Counted from the stretch's first letter, positions 44,094-53,356 are shown. The stretch is DNA of 64,000 nucleotides from Streptomyces roseolus (GCF_014649855.1 NZ_BMTV01000028.1:1-64000); one strand, 5' to 3'. Numbers and translations: made by a program. Notes: a model not told the origin generated them from the sequence alone.

Positions 44094-45260
44094 ATGCCTG
44101 CGGATCCGACCGCCCACCCGCGGCGGGCCCCCACGGGCCACCCGGAGTTCCGTTACCTGCTCGGGCGCGCGCTGCCGTTCCTGGTGATCGTGCTCGCCCC
44201 CCTGGCCGACGCCCTCACCCCACCGGCCGAACGGTTCGACCGGTTCCTGATCGCCGCCCCGGCACTGGCCGCGGCCACCTGGTCCGCCCGCGGCACGGCC
44301 GCGATCGGCGCCCTCGCGATGGCGGCCACCGGCTTCACCGCCGCCGCGCGTGGCGGGGACCTCCACCCGGCCCTCCTCGGCAACGAGGTGCTGCTCTCCG
44401 TCGTCGTGCTCGCCGCGGCCGTCTCCGCCCACCTCCGGGAGCGCCGCGAGACGGAGCTGCGCCAGGTCGGCGCGGTGGCGGAGGCCGCGCAGTCGGCGCT
44501 GCTGCGCCCGCTGCCGCCCCGCCTCGGCACGGTGGACCTGCGGCTGCTGTACGAGGCGTCCGCCGCCTGCGCGCACGTCGGCGGCGACTTCTACAAGGCG
44601 CTGGAGGTCCGCGACGGCGTCCGGATCATGATCGGCGACGTGCAGGGCAAGGGCCTGCCGGCGGTGGAGGCGGCGTCACTGCTGCTCGGCTCCTTCCGGG
44701 AGGCCGCGTACACCGCCCCGGACCTGCCCGCGATCGCGCGGCGTCTGGAGGCCAGCATGGCGCACTACGCGGAGCGGGCCCCGGAGTCGGAGGCGGCCGA
44801 CCGCTTCTCGACGGTGCTGCTCGCGGAGATCCCCGACGACCGGCCGGTGATCCGGCTGCTGAGCTGCGGCCACCCGGCGCCGGTGGTGCAGAGGGGCGGG
44901 ACGGTGGAGACGGTCGAGTTCTCCGCGCCGTCGGTGCCGGTCCACCTGCCGGTGCCGGTGGACGCGCCGTTCACGGTGGAGGAGGTGCCCTTCGGCCCCG
45001 GCGACCGGCTGCTGATGTTCACCGACGGCGTCTCCGAGGCCCGCGACGAGAGCGGCGCGTTCTATCCGCTGGAGCGGCGGCTGCGGGCCTGGGCGGACGA
45101 GCCGACCGACCGGATCCCCGAGCTGCTGCGGGAGGATCTGGACCGGTTCGCCGCCCACGGCCTCGACGACGACACCACGGCCCTTCTGGTGGTCAGGGAC
45201 GGGCCGGCGGCGGGCCGCCGGACCCCGTCCCCGCCGCTGGCCGGCTCCCTCCGGGCCTGA
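44094..45260 (+). CDS. membrane-bound PP2C (SpoIIE-type) phosphatase
   Basis: The 388-residue protein has three to four membrane helices (about 24-115), a linker, and a SpoIIE PP2C domain with HVGGDFYKA, GDVQGKGLPAVEAA, CGHPAP and DDDTTALLVV. It should dephosphorylate a STAS-domain anti-anti-sigma factor at the membrane. AAGGAGAG precedes the ATG at 44094. It is downstream of the GAF-PP2C protein on the same strand, with 132 bp between them. Confidence 0.9.
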   Translation: MPADPTAHPRRAPTGHPEFRYLLGRALPFLVIVLAPLADALTPPAERFDRFLIAAPALAAATWSARGTAAIGALAMAATGFTAAARGGDLHPALLGNEVLLSVVVLAAAVSAHLRERRETELRQVGAVAEAAQSALLRPLPPRLGTVDLRLLYEASAACAHVGGDFYKALEVRDGVRIMIGDVQGKGLPAVEAASLLLGSFREAAYTAPDLPAIARRLEASMAHYAERAPESEAADRFSTVLLAEIPDDRPVIRLLSCGHPAPVVQRGGTVETVEFSAPSVPVHLPVPVDAPFTVEEVPFGPGDRLLMFTDGVSEARDESGAFYPLERRLRAWADEPTDRIPELLREDLDRFAAHGLDDDTTALLVVRDGPAAGRRTPSPPLAGSLRA

Positions 45261-45285
45261 TCCCGGCCGCCCCGGCCGCCGCCGC

Positions 45286-47226
45286 TCAGCCGGAGGAAGG
45301 CGTCCAGCCGCGCAGCACGCCGCCGTCGGCGAGGCGCCCGTCGAGGACGACGGCGCCCTCGGCCGCGGAGCGGACGGCGAGGACCCCGCCCCGCGCGCGG
45401 GCCCGGACGGCACCGCCCGCGGTGATCCCGACGACGTGCCGGCTGCCCGCCGCGAGCAGGTAGCGCGTGCCCGACGGCGCCGTCCAGGGCCCTCCGGCGA
45501 GGACGTGCCGGCCGAAGCGCCCGCAGGCGGCGGTGTCGGGCACGGAGGCGAGGGGACGCACGGGGAGCGGGGAGCGGGCCGGTGCCTCCAGGAGGACGTC
45601 GGCCCGCCCCGTGCCCTCCCAGGTCTCGGCGCGGACGCACGCCCACAGCGCCCGGCCCGCCCGCTCGGGCAGCTCCTGCGCGGCGAACTCCCAGCGGTTG
45701 ACGGAGCGGACGCCGGAGTCCCGGAGCCCGCCGAGGAGGCAGCCGGAACGCGCCCAGGCGGCGAGCCCCGGCGGCCCCGCAGCCTCGCGGGGCTGCCGGG
45801 AGGGGACCCCGGGCGCGGGCAGCGGCGTCCAGGTGAGGTGGGCGGGGCCGAGCCCCCCGAGGTCGGCGACGAGGAAGGCGTGGTCCTCGGCGATCCGGGA
45901 GGAGGAGCGCAGCTGGAGCACGGTGGTCCCGGCGCAGTCGGCCCCGGTGCCGGGACCGGGCGCGGGGACGGGCACGGGCGCGCTGACCCCGTCCCGCGCC
46001 ACGGACAGCTCCCGGGCGGGAGCCGCCGGGGAGTCCAGGTCCCGCACGGCCGCCTCGGCGATCCAGGGGGCGAGGAGGTAGCGGGTGCCCGCGCCGGTGC
46101 GGGAGAGGACGACCGAGGCCGCGGTGGTGACGTCGGCGTCGTCCGCGCGGGCCAGGGCGAGCACGGCCCCGCCGGTGGCCGGCTCGGTGTAGCGGGCGAG
46201 CCTGCGGCCGTCGTGGAGCAGCACGACGGCGGCGCCGTCGACGTCGCCCGCGTACAGCAGGGCGGGAGGCTCGGACGGGGGCGCGTCGGTGGTGCCGGGG
46301 GTGGTCCGCGTGACGGCGCCTCCCCCGGTCCAGGCGGTCAGGGCGCGGCCGAGGAGCGCGGTGTCGGCGGCGCGGGCGCCCCGGGCGGGCCAGGCGGTGA
46401 AGTCCACGCGGGAGGTGTCGGCCCACCGGTCGGGGTCGGCCCGCGTGAGCTCCGCCGGGTCGGCGGCGGGCGCGGCCGGCGCGGGGGCGGGCGGGGGCGC
46501 CTGCGTGAGGAGGGCCCCGGCGGCGACGGGCACGGCGGCGAGGAGAAGGGCCGCCGCGAGGGCCCCGGCCCGGCCGCGGCGCCGGCGGCGCAGCAGGTCG
46601 GTGGGGCGCAGGTGGACGGTGCAGGGGTCGAACTCGGGACCGCGCAGCAGGGCGGCGAGGTCGCCGGCGACGCCGGCCCGCAGCTCCTCCGCCGCGGCGA
46701 GGGCCTGCCCGGGATCCCGTACGCCGGCCGCGGACAGCAGGGCCGCGGTCTCCTCGGGGGCGAGTCCTTCGAGGACGGTGAGCGCGAGGGCGGCGCGGGT
46801 CTCCGGGGTGACGGCGGAGAGGGCCCGGTCGAGGGCGAGCTCGTCGCCGCCGCCGGCGCGGGGGAAGAGCCGCAGTCCGGTGACGCGGGGCAGGGCGAGC
46901 GCCTCGGGCCGGAGCCGCCGGGCGGCGAGGGCGCGGGCGACGACGCGGACCCGGAGCCAGGCGCGGGCCTCGTCGCGGGGCGTCCTCGGCGCGGGCACGG
47001 TGGCGGCGGACCGGTCCGGCCGGCCGCGGGGCAGCGCCCGCTGGACGGCGGCGTGGGCGGTGAGGACCCGCCGCTGGCGGCCGAGCGAGGGCGGCAGGAC
47101 GAGGTGGGCGAGGCGCACCAGGGCGGGGTAGTGCTCGACGAGCGCGGCCTCGGCGGCGTCCCGTGAGGGCCGCGGGCCGGGTATGCCGGCGGGCGGACGG
47201 GCGCGAAGGGTACGGAGTTGCTGCAC
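45286..47226 (-). CDS. sigma-factor-like membrane protein of unknown function
   Basis: The 646-residue protein has an N-terminal part resembling an ECF sigma factor: helices near 20-130 like sigma region 2, and ALSAVTPETRAALALTVLEGLAPEETAALL near 140-170 like region 4. A basic stretch (LRRRRRRGR), one membrane helix (about 222-240) and an Ala/Pro linker follow, then about 390 residues that should be outside the membrane and have a repetitive beta-rich, propeller-like look. A GTG start at 47226 has no clear site. This sigma-like plus membrane plus outside layout suggests a transmembrane signal protein. The function is unknown. Confidence 0.65.
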   Translation of the reverse strand: MQQLRTLRARPPAGIPGPRPSRDAAEAALVEHYPALVRLAHLVLPPSLGRQRRVLTAHAAVQRALPRGRPDRSAATVPAPRTPRDEARAWLRVRVVARALAARRLRPEALALPRVTGLRLFPRAGGGDELALDRALSAVTPETRAALALTVLEGLAPEETAALLSAAGVRDPGQALAAAEELRAGVAGDLAALLRGPEFDPCTVHLRPTDLLRRRRRGRAGALAAALLLAAVPVAAGALLTQAPPPAPAPAAPAADPAELTRADPDRWADTSRVDFTAWPARGARAADTALLGRALTAWTGGGAVTRTTPGTTDAPPSEPPALLYAGDVDGAAVVLLHDGRRLARYTEPATGGAVLALARADDADVTTAASVVLSRTGAGTRYLLAPWIAEAAVRDLDSPAAPARELSVARDGVSAPVPVPAPGPGTGADCAGTTVLQLRSSSRIAEDHAFLVADLGGLGPAHLTWTPLPAPGVPSRQPREAAGPPGLAAWARSGCLLGGLRDSGVRSVNRWEFAAQELPERAGRALWACVRAETWEGTGRADVLLEAPARSPLPVRPLASVPDTAACGRFGRHVLAGGPWTAPSGTRYLLAAGSRHVVGITAGGAVRARARGGVLAVRSAAEGAVVLDGRLADGGVLRGWTPSSG

Positions 47227-47296
47227 GCACCGAGAACGAGCGGGCCGGGTGGGGCGTCACTCCCGGCGTGGTGGCGCCCCGTGCTAAGAAGGCCGG

Positions 47297-47695
47297 ATGA
47301 CGCTGACACAGGGCCGGCGGGTGCGTCTCGCGGTCGATCTGAGGGTGGCCGGGACGGTCACGGCGGCCGGGGACCCGGCCGAGGAGCCGGCGGCGGTCGC
47401 CGGGGCGCTGCTGGTCGGGGCGGGTGCGGAGGGGGTCGTCGAGCGGGTCGACGCGCCGCAGGAGGCGCGGCCGGGGCCGGAGGCGGCGGAGTACGAGCGT
47501 CTGGTCTCGCTGCTGGAGTCGTTCGGCGCCCAGATGCCGCCGGCGAGCCGGGAGCGGGCGGAGGAGCAGGTGCGCGCGCTGGAGCCGGCGTGGGACGCGT
47601 ACCGGAACCGGCGCCCGGTCGTCACGGCGCGGGTGCGGCTCGACGGGGGCCTCGTCCTGGAGCGGGTCCGCGAGGACGTCCTGTCGGCGCTGTGA
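47297..47695 (+). CDS. conserved hypothetical protein (132 aa)
   Basis: The protein has a beta-rich start (VRLAVDLRVAGTVTAAGDP), a helical middle with YERLVSLLESFGAQMPPASRERAEEQV and a closing strand (VTARVRLDGGLVLERV). It ends 113 bp before the NO synthase gene on the same strand and may share its transcript. The family is not recognised. Confidence 0.65.
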   Translation: MTLTQGRRVRLAVDLRVAGTVTAAGDPAEEPAAVAGALLVGAGAEGVVERVDAPQEARPGPEAAEYERLVSLLESFGAQMPPASRERAEEQVRALEPAWDAYRNRRPVVTARVRLDGGLVLERVREDVLSAL

Positions 47696-47808
47696 GGCCA
47701 GGGTGCCGGGCACGATACCAGGACGGACCGGATTCTCCGGCGAAGTTCGAACACTCTCCACAGTCGGACTACTCCGTACGGTAGTCATGGGGCCAGGGAG
47801 GAAACACC

Positions 47809-49008
47809 TTGGTCTTCAGTCTGATCCGTCGCCGCGCGGCCGCCCCCGCCGGTGCCGCGTGCCCGTACTCGGCCGCCGTCCCGGCCCCCGCCCCCGCCGT
47901 GGTACCGCCCGCTCCGCGCGAGCCGGACCGGGTGGACCGGCGGCAGGCGGAGGAGTTCGTCCGGCAGTTCCACGACGAGTGCCCCGGCGCCGGGGACGCC
48001 GACGCCCGGGTCCGTCGGGTGCGGGCCGAGATCGCCCGTACCGGCACCTACGAGCACACCCCGGAGGAGCTGGCCTTCGGCGCCCGGGTCGCCTGGCGCA
48101 ACGCGGCCCGCTGCATCGGACGGCTCTACTGGAACAGCCTCGTCGTGCGGGATCTGCGCGGGGTGTCGTCCCCCGACGGGATCGCCGCCGCCTGCGCCGA
48201 GCACCTGCGCGCGGCGGAGAACGGCGGGCGGATCCGCCCGGTCCTGACCGTCTTCGCCCCGGACCGGCCGGGCCGCCCGGCGCCCCGGATCGTCAACGAC
48301 CAGCTGGTCCGGTACGCCGGTCACCGCGCCGCCGACGGCCGCTGGATCGGCGACCCGCGCGGGGCGGCGGCCACGGCCCTCGCCCGCGAGCTGGGCTGGA
48401 AGCGGGAGGAGGAGCCCTTCCAGGTGCTGCCGCTGATGGTGCGGGAGCGGCCCGGCGCCCGCCCGGAGTGGTACGAGCTGCCGGACGGGGCCGTGCGGGA
48501 GGTGGCGCTGCGCCATCCCGAGCACGCCTGGTTCGCCGGCCTCGGGCTGCGCTGGTACGCGGTGCCGGCGATCAGCGACATGGTCCTGGAGATCGGCGGG
48601 GTGCGGTATCCGGCGGCGCCGTTCAACGGCTGGTACATGGGCACCGAGATAGGCGCCCGGAACCTCGCCGACGCCGACCGGTACGACCTGCTGCCGCTGG
48701 TCGCGGAGAGGCTGGGCCTGGACCGCTCCTCGGAGCGGACGCTGTGGCGGGACCGGGCGCTGGTGGAGCTGAACGTGGCGGTCCTGCACTCCTTCCAGGA
48801 GGACGGGGTGACGATGGCGGACCACCACACGGAGTCCGAGCGCTTCCTGCGCCACATCGCGCGGGAGCGGCGGCACGGCCGGCCGACGCCGGCCGACTGG
48901 AGCTGGATCGTCCCGCCGCTGTCGGGTGCGGCCACGCCGGTCTTCCACCGCTACTACGACCCGGTCGATCCGGCCCTGCGCCCGGCGTTCCTCCCCCGGG
49001 AGGGGTAG
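47809..49008 (+). CDS. nos: bacterial nitric oxide synthase oxygenase
   Basis: The 399-residue protein matches bacterial NO synthase oxygenase domains: heme thiolate Cys102 in WRNAARCIGR, and the arginine-binding Glu280 in PFNGWYMGTEIGARNL. It converts L-arginine to citrulline and NO using tetrahydrobiopterin or tetrahydrofolate and an external reductase; bacterial NOS lacks a reductase domain, as here. A TTG start with GGAGG 7 nt upstream is the best start. The first 40 residues are a Pro/Ala-rich extension not needed for the fold. In Streptomyces NO synthases serve signalling, stress defence or nitration of secondary metabolites; no nitration cluster is visible here. Confidence 0.95.
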   Translation: MVFSLIRRRAAAPAGAACPYSAAVPAPAPAVVPPAPREPDRVDRRQAEEFVRQFHDECPGAGDADARVRRVRAEIARTGTYEHTPEELAFGARVAWRNAARCIGRLYWNSLVVRDLRGVSSPDGIAAACAEHLRAAENGGRIRPVLTVFAPDRPGRPAPRIVNDQLVRYAGHRAADGRWIGDPRGAAATALARELGWKREEEPFQVLPLMVRERPGARPEWYELPDGAVREVALRHPEHAWFAGLGLRWYAVPAISDMVLEIGGVRYPAAPFNGWYMGTEIGARNLADADRYDLLPLVAERLGLDRSSERTLWRDRALVELNVAVLHSFQEDGVTMADHHTESERFLRHIARERRHGRPTPADWSWIVPPLSGAATPVFHRYYDPVDPALRPAFLPREG

Positions 49009-49022
49009 CGGGGCCGCCGGGG

Positions 49023-49604
49023 TCAGTACCGTCCGCCGCCCGTGCGGTTGCCGCGGCCGCCCCGGCGGGGCCGTCGGCCCTGGCGGGGGCCGGCGGGGTC
49101 GCCGCCGCCGCCCGCGGCCTCCGGGGAGGAGAACAGGACGGGGACGCCCGGGCCGCCGGCTGCGGGGGCGGCCGGGGCCGCCGAGCGCGGCTCCGGGACC
49201 CGCTCCGGTCGCCGGGCCTCGGCGGGGCTCGCGGCGCGGGCCACGATCCGGGCGTGGGTGATCAGCGGGGCGCACGCCTCACAGATCTCGGCGAGCGTCC
49301 ACACCTCGCCGACGGCCGGGTTGTGGATGAGGACGAGGAGGGTGCGGCCCGAGCAGAGCGCCCGGGCCTGGTGGTGGCGGCAGCCGGCCCCGCCGCAGGC
49401 GCACGCGGCGTTCGGGCGCGGGGTCGCGAGGCGGGCGTGCGCCCGCACGTGCTCGGCGGCGAAGGCGCGCAGCGCGCGGATGTCCTTGGAGCGGTCGGGC
49501 ATGCGGCAGCCCGCGGTGGTGCAGCTGACCCGCGCCGAGTGGTCGTGGTGTCCGGTGAGGCGAATCGTCCAGGTCCTGCCTGGCACACGGGATCCGAGTG
49601 GCAT
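49023..49604 (-). CDS. hypothetical Cys-rich protein
   Basis: This 193-residue protein has cysteines in SCTTAGCRMPD and in ACACGGAGCRHHQARALC, and a conserved-looking TLLVLIHNPAVGEVWTLAEICEACAPL segment. The Cys/His arrangement suggests metal binding. The tail is Ala/Pro/Gly/Arg-rich and low complexity. The ATG at 49604 is the first; a TTG 15 bp upstream is possible. It converges on nos. The function is unknown. Confidence 0.55.
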   Translation of the reverse strand: MPLGSRVPGRTWTIRLTGHHDHSARVSCTTAGCRMPDRSKDIRALRAFAAEHVRAHARLATPRPNAACACGGAGCRHHQARALCSGRTLLVLIHNPAVGEVWTLAEICEACAPLITHARIVARAASPAEARRPERVPEPRSAAPAAPAAGGPGVPVLFSSPEAAGGGGDPAGPRQGRRPRRGGRGNRTGGGRY

Positions 49605-49790
49605 GCTCAACGCGCACAAGTCCGTTCGGGAGAGGAGGCGTTCGTTCTCTGTTTACCCCGAAGTCCGGGCCTCGACGCGTCCCCCGGGGCGTGTCAGTCG
49701 GTGTCGCCGTCCTTGTCGTCGCCCGGACGGAGCGCGGCGGCGACGGGACCGCCGCCCCGCCGACCGCGAGGTGCGCGGCGCGCCGGCCCG

Positions 49791-50408
49791 TCAGAGCGAG
49801 GCGAGGAGCCCGTCGAGCGGGGCCGGTACGCGGGCGAGGTCGAGGCCTTCGACGAGGATCCGGCCGTAGCGGATCTTCCGGCCCGAGGTGGTGCCGAGGA
49901 AGCGGCGCATCCGCGGCAGGGGGTTGCGGTCGCGCTGGGCGGGCTGGTTGAGGAAGGTCCGCAGGGCCCGTCCCTCCCCCTCGGCCGTCACCAGTTCGCC
50001 GACCCGGTCCACGCCGAGGGCGCGGATCAGCTCGTCCTCCAGGTCGGCGACGCAGACGAAGAAGGCGTCCGGGTCGGCCCCGGCGGCCGCCAGGCCCCGG
50101 GCGTAGTGGGCGCGTTCGGCGTCGTCGCAGAGGCCGGTGAGGCGCAGGCCGAGGCCGGGCGGGCCGAGGAGACGGGCGTGGCGGGCGGCGTTGGTGACGC
50201 CGTTCATGGAGAGCGCGCAGACGCCCTCGGCGGCCAGGTCGCGGCCGCGCCGGGCGGCGAGCGCCTCGACGGCCGCGACGTCGCTGCGCCCTTCGAGGAG
50301 CACGACGGTGCGCACGGGCAGGCGCGTGGCGAGTTCGCGCGCGGCGTCGCCGGTTCCGTCGGCCGCCCACGCGGCGACGGCGGCCCGGAAGGCGTCCATG
50401 TCGGTCAT
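49791..50408 (-). CDS. stand-alone TOPRIM protein (OLD-like)
   Basis: The 205-residue protein has a TOPRIM domain: VVLLEGRSDVAAVEAL with the catalytic Glu, the GLCDDAE acidic site and FVCVADLEDELIRALG. OLD-family nucleases have an ABC ATPase before the TOPRIM domain; here that domain is absent. Such proteins are annotated in Streptomyces as TOPRIM or ATP-dependent endonuclease-like. It may nick or cleave nucleic acid with a separate partner. No partner is adjacent. Confidence 0.8.
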   Translation of the reverse strand: MTDMDAFRAAVAAWAADGTGDAARELATRLPVRTVVLLEGRSDVAAVEALAARRGRDLAAEGVCALSMNGVTNAARHARLLGPPGLGLRLTGLCDDAERAHYARGLAAAGADPDAFFVCVADLEDELIRALGVDRVGELVTAEGEGRALRTFLNQPAQRDRNPLPRMRRFLGTTSGRKIRYGRILVEGLDLARVPAPLDGLLASL

Positions 50409-50478
50409 GGGAGGAGTCTGGGCGGCGGACGGCCGGGACGGTACCGGTTTTCCGACGCCGCTCCCGGCCGCGGCCCGG

Positions 50479-50967
50479 TCAGTACCGCAGGGCGGAGGCG
50501 ACGGTCGGGGTCACGGTGCCGGACAGCTTGTGGGTGCTGCGGGCGGTTCCCTCACCCGGCTTTCCGGCGGGGACGTCCGAGACGGTGACGACGACCGCGT
50601 CGAGCAGCTTGCCGTCGCCGTCCTTGAACTGCACCTGGACCGCGAAGGACCTCGTCGCGCCGTCGGTGTTCTTCACGGTGAGCGGGACGGTGGTGCGGCC
50701 GTCGGCGTCGGTGGCGGGGTCGCCGAGCGTCACCTCGTCCTTGGCGTCGACGCCGTCCTTGACCTCCGCCATCTGCTCCTCGGCCTTCTTCACCGCCTGG
50801 GAGGCGGCTTCCGAGAGGCCCTCGGCGGCGGAGGCGACGGCGGAGGCGGCCTCGCTGACCGCGCCCGAGACGGGGTTGTCGCCGTCGTCGGAGCAGCCGG
50901 CCGTGCCCATCAGGACGGCTCCCGCGAGGAGGCCGCCGGCGGCGCCCCGTACCCAGCGTGCGGTCAT
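50479..50967 (-). CDS. secreted lipoprotein with an FxLYD-like domain
   Basis: The 162-residue protein has a signal peptide with lipobox TAGC (lipidated Cys at about residue 25), then a helical Ala/Ser/Glu-rich stalk (residues 36-75) and a beta-domain with VPLTVKNTDGATRSFAVQVQF that resembles extracellular FxLYD-type domains. It should be anchored on the outer face of the membrane. The function is unknown. Confidence 0.8.
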   Translation of the reverse strand: MTARWVRGAAGGLLAGAVLMGTAGCSDDGDNPVSGAVSEAASAVASAAEGLSEAASQAVKKAEEQMAEVKDGVDAKDEVTLGDPATDADGRTTVPLTVKNTDGATRSFAVQVQFKDGDGKLLDAVVVTVSDVPAGKPGEGTARSTHKLSGTVTPTVASALRY

Positions 50968-50985
50968 GTCGTGGTCTCCCTCGGG

Positions 50986-51318
50986 TCACACCTGCGCGTC
51001 GGCCCCAGTCAACGGCAGCGCCGGACGCCCCGCATCCCGGGACGGGCGTTCGGCGGGCTGCGCGGCCGCGGCCCGGACCGGCCCCACGACGGTGAGGGGG
51101 ATGCGGAGGTTCTCGCAGAAGCGGCGGACGCGGGAGAGGACGCTCAGCGAGGCGGGTGAGGGGTCGGCGGTGGAGAGCTGGACCCGGACGAGCCGGGGCC
51201 GGTGCGCGTGGGCCAGGGCCTGGGCCTCCAGGTCGGCGGCGGATCGGCTGGTGAGGGTGAGGTCGCCCGGGAGCGACAGGTGCAGGACGCCCTCTTCGAA
51301 GGCGTGGCCGATGAGCAT
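50986..51318 (-). CDS. STAS-like (anti-sigma antagonist-like) protein
   Basis: The 110-residue protein has a STAS-type beta-alpha pattern: GHAFEEGVLHLSLPGDLTLTSRSAADLEAQALA, then LVRVQLSTADPSPASLSVLSRVRRFCENLRIPLTVVGP. The Ser/Thr in STADPSPASLS is where anti-anti-sigma factors are phosphorylated. It would fit as a client of the SpoIIE-type phosphatases encoded 6-8 kb away. GGAAGGAGG precedes the ATG at 51318. The assignment is moderate. Confidence 0.65.
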   Translation of the reverse strand: MLIGHAFEEGVLHLSLPGDLTLTSRSAADLEAQALAHAHRPRLVRVQLSTADPSPASLSVLSRVRRFCENLRIPLTVVGPVRAAAAQPAERPSRDAGRPALPLTGADAQV

Positions 51319-51514
51319 GACCGCCTCCTTCCGTCGTACGCCGTCCCACCGCCCGGAGGCGGTGGGACGGACGGTTTCCGTCAAGGCGTTGTGCCGGGCA
51401 CGCTGGCACCAGGCTGGCAGACGCGGACCGTGTCCGCACCCGCACGGGGTGCAGCCCCGGGCCGGACGGAGGGGGCGAACCCGCTGGTGGGGGCGGCGGG
51501 AGGCGGCTCGCGGC

Positions 51515-53356
51515 TCAGCGGGACACGGTGGGCTCCGGGTCGGCGCTGCCGGCGCCGCCGGCCGTGACGTCGTCGAGGAAGCCGCCCGACTGGTGCCGCC
51601 ACAGCTTGGCGTACGCGCCCTCCGCGGCGAGCAGTTCGCGGTGGCTGCCCTGCTCGACGATCCGGCCGCGGTCGAGGACGACGAGCCGGTCCATCCCGGC
51701 GACGGTGGAGAGCCGGTGGGCGACGACGAGCGCCGTCCGGCCCTCCATCAGCCGCCACAGCGCGTCCTGGACGAGGAGTTCGCTCTCGGAGTCGAGGGCG
51801 CTGGTGGCCTCGTCGAGGAGGAGGACGGGCGCGTCGCGCAGGATCGCCCGGGCGAGCGCGACCCGCTGCCGCTGGCCGCCGGACAGCTTCACGCCGCGCT
51901 CCCCGACCAGGGTGTCGAAGCCCTCGGGCAGCGCGTCCGCGAACTCCGTGACGTGGGCCGCCTCGGCGGCCCTGCGGACCTCGGCCTCGGTGGCCCCGGG
52001 CCGGGCGAAGGCGATGTTCTCCCGGAGGGTGCGGTGGAACATGGCCGGGTCCTGCGGTACGGAGGCGATGAGGCTCCGCAGGTCGGACTGGCGCATGCGG
52101 CTGATGTCCTGACCGCCGATCAGGATCCGCCCCGCGTCGACGTCGGTCATCCGCAGCAGCAGCCGGGTGAGCGTGGTCTTGCCGCCGCCGGAGCGGCCGA
52201 CGAAACCGACCTTGGTGCCGTTCGGCACGTCCAGGTCCAGTCCCTCGAAGAGCGGCCGGGCGCCCTTGTGGGCGAAGTGCACCCGCTCGAAGCGGACCTC
52301 GCCCGACCGGCTCCTGAGCGGCTCGGGCTCGGGCGGGTCGACGACGGTCGGCGGCTCCAGGAGGAGTTCGGTGAACTGCGCGGCCTCCGTCATGGAGCTC
52401 TCCAGACGCCGGTAGATCTGGTTGAACTCGAACATGATCCGGGTGGCGTTGGAGTAGTACGTGAAGGCCACGATGATCGCCTCCACGCCCCGCTCCCCCG
52501 CGCCCAGCATCAGCGCGAGCACCAGGCCGATCACGTTGGTGACGACCGAGAGGGGCGCGACGAGGGTGTCGATGCGCAGGTTGCCGTAGTCCCAGGAGCG
52601 CAGCGTGATCCGGCGCGACTCGGCGGCCCGGGCGCGGTGCTCGGCGGCCTCCCGGTCCTCGGCGGCGAAGGAGCGGACGCTGTCCATGTTGGCGAGCACG
52701 TCGGCGACGTGCCCGGACACCCGGGCGATGGCCTGCTCGCGGTCGGCGACGATCCGCTGGCGGCGGCGGACCAGCGGGAAGACGCAGACGCCGGTGAGGG
52801 CGATCATCACCAGGAGGCCGACGACGAGCAGCGGGTCGTACTGCCAGAGGACGACCGAGGCGAACAGCAGCGGCACGAGCTTGCCCATGACCTGGAAGGT
52901 CAGGGTGTCGACGAAGTCCTCGAAGCGACCGGCGAAGCTGATGACCCGCTTGGTGAGGGAGCCGGCGAAGTTGTCGTGGAAGAACGCCGCGTCCTTGGCG
53001 AGGAGCGCGTCCATGCCCACGCCGTAGAGGTGCTCGATGCCGCGGGCGTCGAGCCGGTTGAGGCAGTGGAAGCCGACCCGCCACAGCGCCTCGCCGAGCA
53101 GCAGCACGACGGCGAAGCCGAGGGCGTAGGGCAGGACCGAGTCGAGGGTGACCGGGCCGCCGTCGGCGACCCGGCCGACGAGCTTGGCGACCACCAGGGG
53201 GGCGAGGTACAGGATCCCGATGTTGCCGAGCGCCGGGAGCAGCAGCGCGGGCACGGCCACCTTCCGGAGCCGCACCATCTCTCCCCCGTAGTGGCGGAGC
53301 GCGAGGCGGACGGAGCCCTTGCCCGGTCCGCCGCCGCGTTGTTCTGACGTTCCCAT
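51515..53356 (-). CDS. ABC transporter, fused membrane and ATPase domains
   Basis: The 613-residue protein has six membrane helices (about 30-330) and an ATP-binding domain: Walker A GRSGGGKTT near 395-405, signature LSGGQRQRVALARA near 508-521 and Walker B VLLLDEAT. This is a half-transporter of the exporter type (MsbA/LmrA class) that should form a homodimer. The substrate is unknown. GGAAGGTC precedes the ATG. Confidence 0.93.
   Translation of the reverse strand: MGTSEQRGGGPGKGSVRLALRHYGGEMVRLRKVAVPALLLPALGNIGILYLAPLVVAKLVGRVADGGPVTLDSVLPYALGFAVVLLLGEALWRVGFHCLNRLDARGIEHLYGVGMDALLAKDAAFFHDNFAGSLTKRVISFAGRFEDFVDTLTFQVMGKLVPLLFASVVLWQYDPLLVVGLLVMIALTGVCVFPLVRRRQRIVADREQAIARVSGHVADVLANMDSVRSFAAEDREAAEHRARAAESRRITLRSWDYGNLRIDTLVAPLSVVTNVIGLVLALMLGAGERGVEAIIVAFTYYSNATRIMFEFNQIYRRLESSMTEAAQFTELLLEPPTVVDPPEPEPLRSRSGEVRFERVHFAHKGARPLFEGLDLDVPNGTKVGFVGRSGGGKTTLTRLLLRMTDVDAGRILIGGQDISRMRQSDLRSLIASVPQDPAMFHRTLRENIAFARPGATEAEVRRAAEAAHVTEFADALPEGFDTLVGERGVKLSGGQRQRVALARAILRDAPVLLLDEATSALDSESELLVQDALWRLMEGRTALVVAHRLSTVAGMDRLVVLDRGRIVEQGSHRELLAAEGAYAKLWRHQSGGFLDDVTAGGAGSADPEPTVSR

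Noticed and set aside
47809..49008. NO synthase reductase domain missing as a defect
   Set aside because: Bacterial NO synthases normally lack it and use external reductases.
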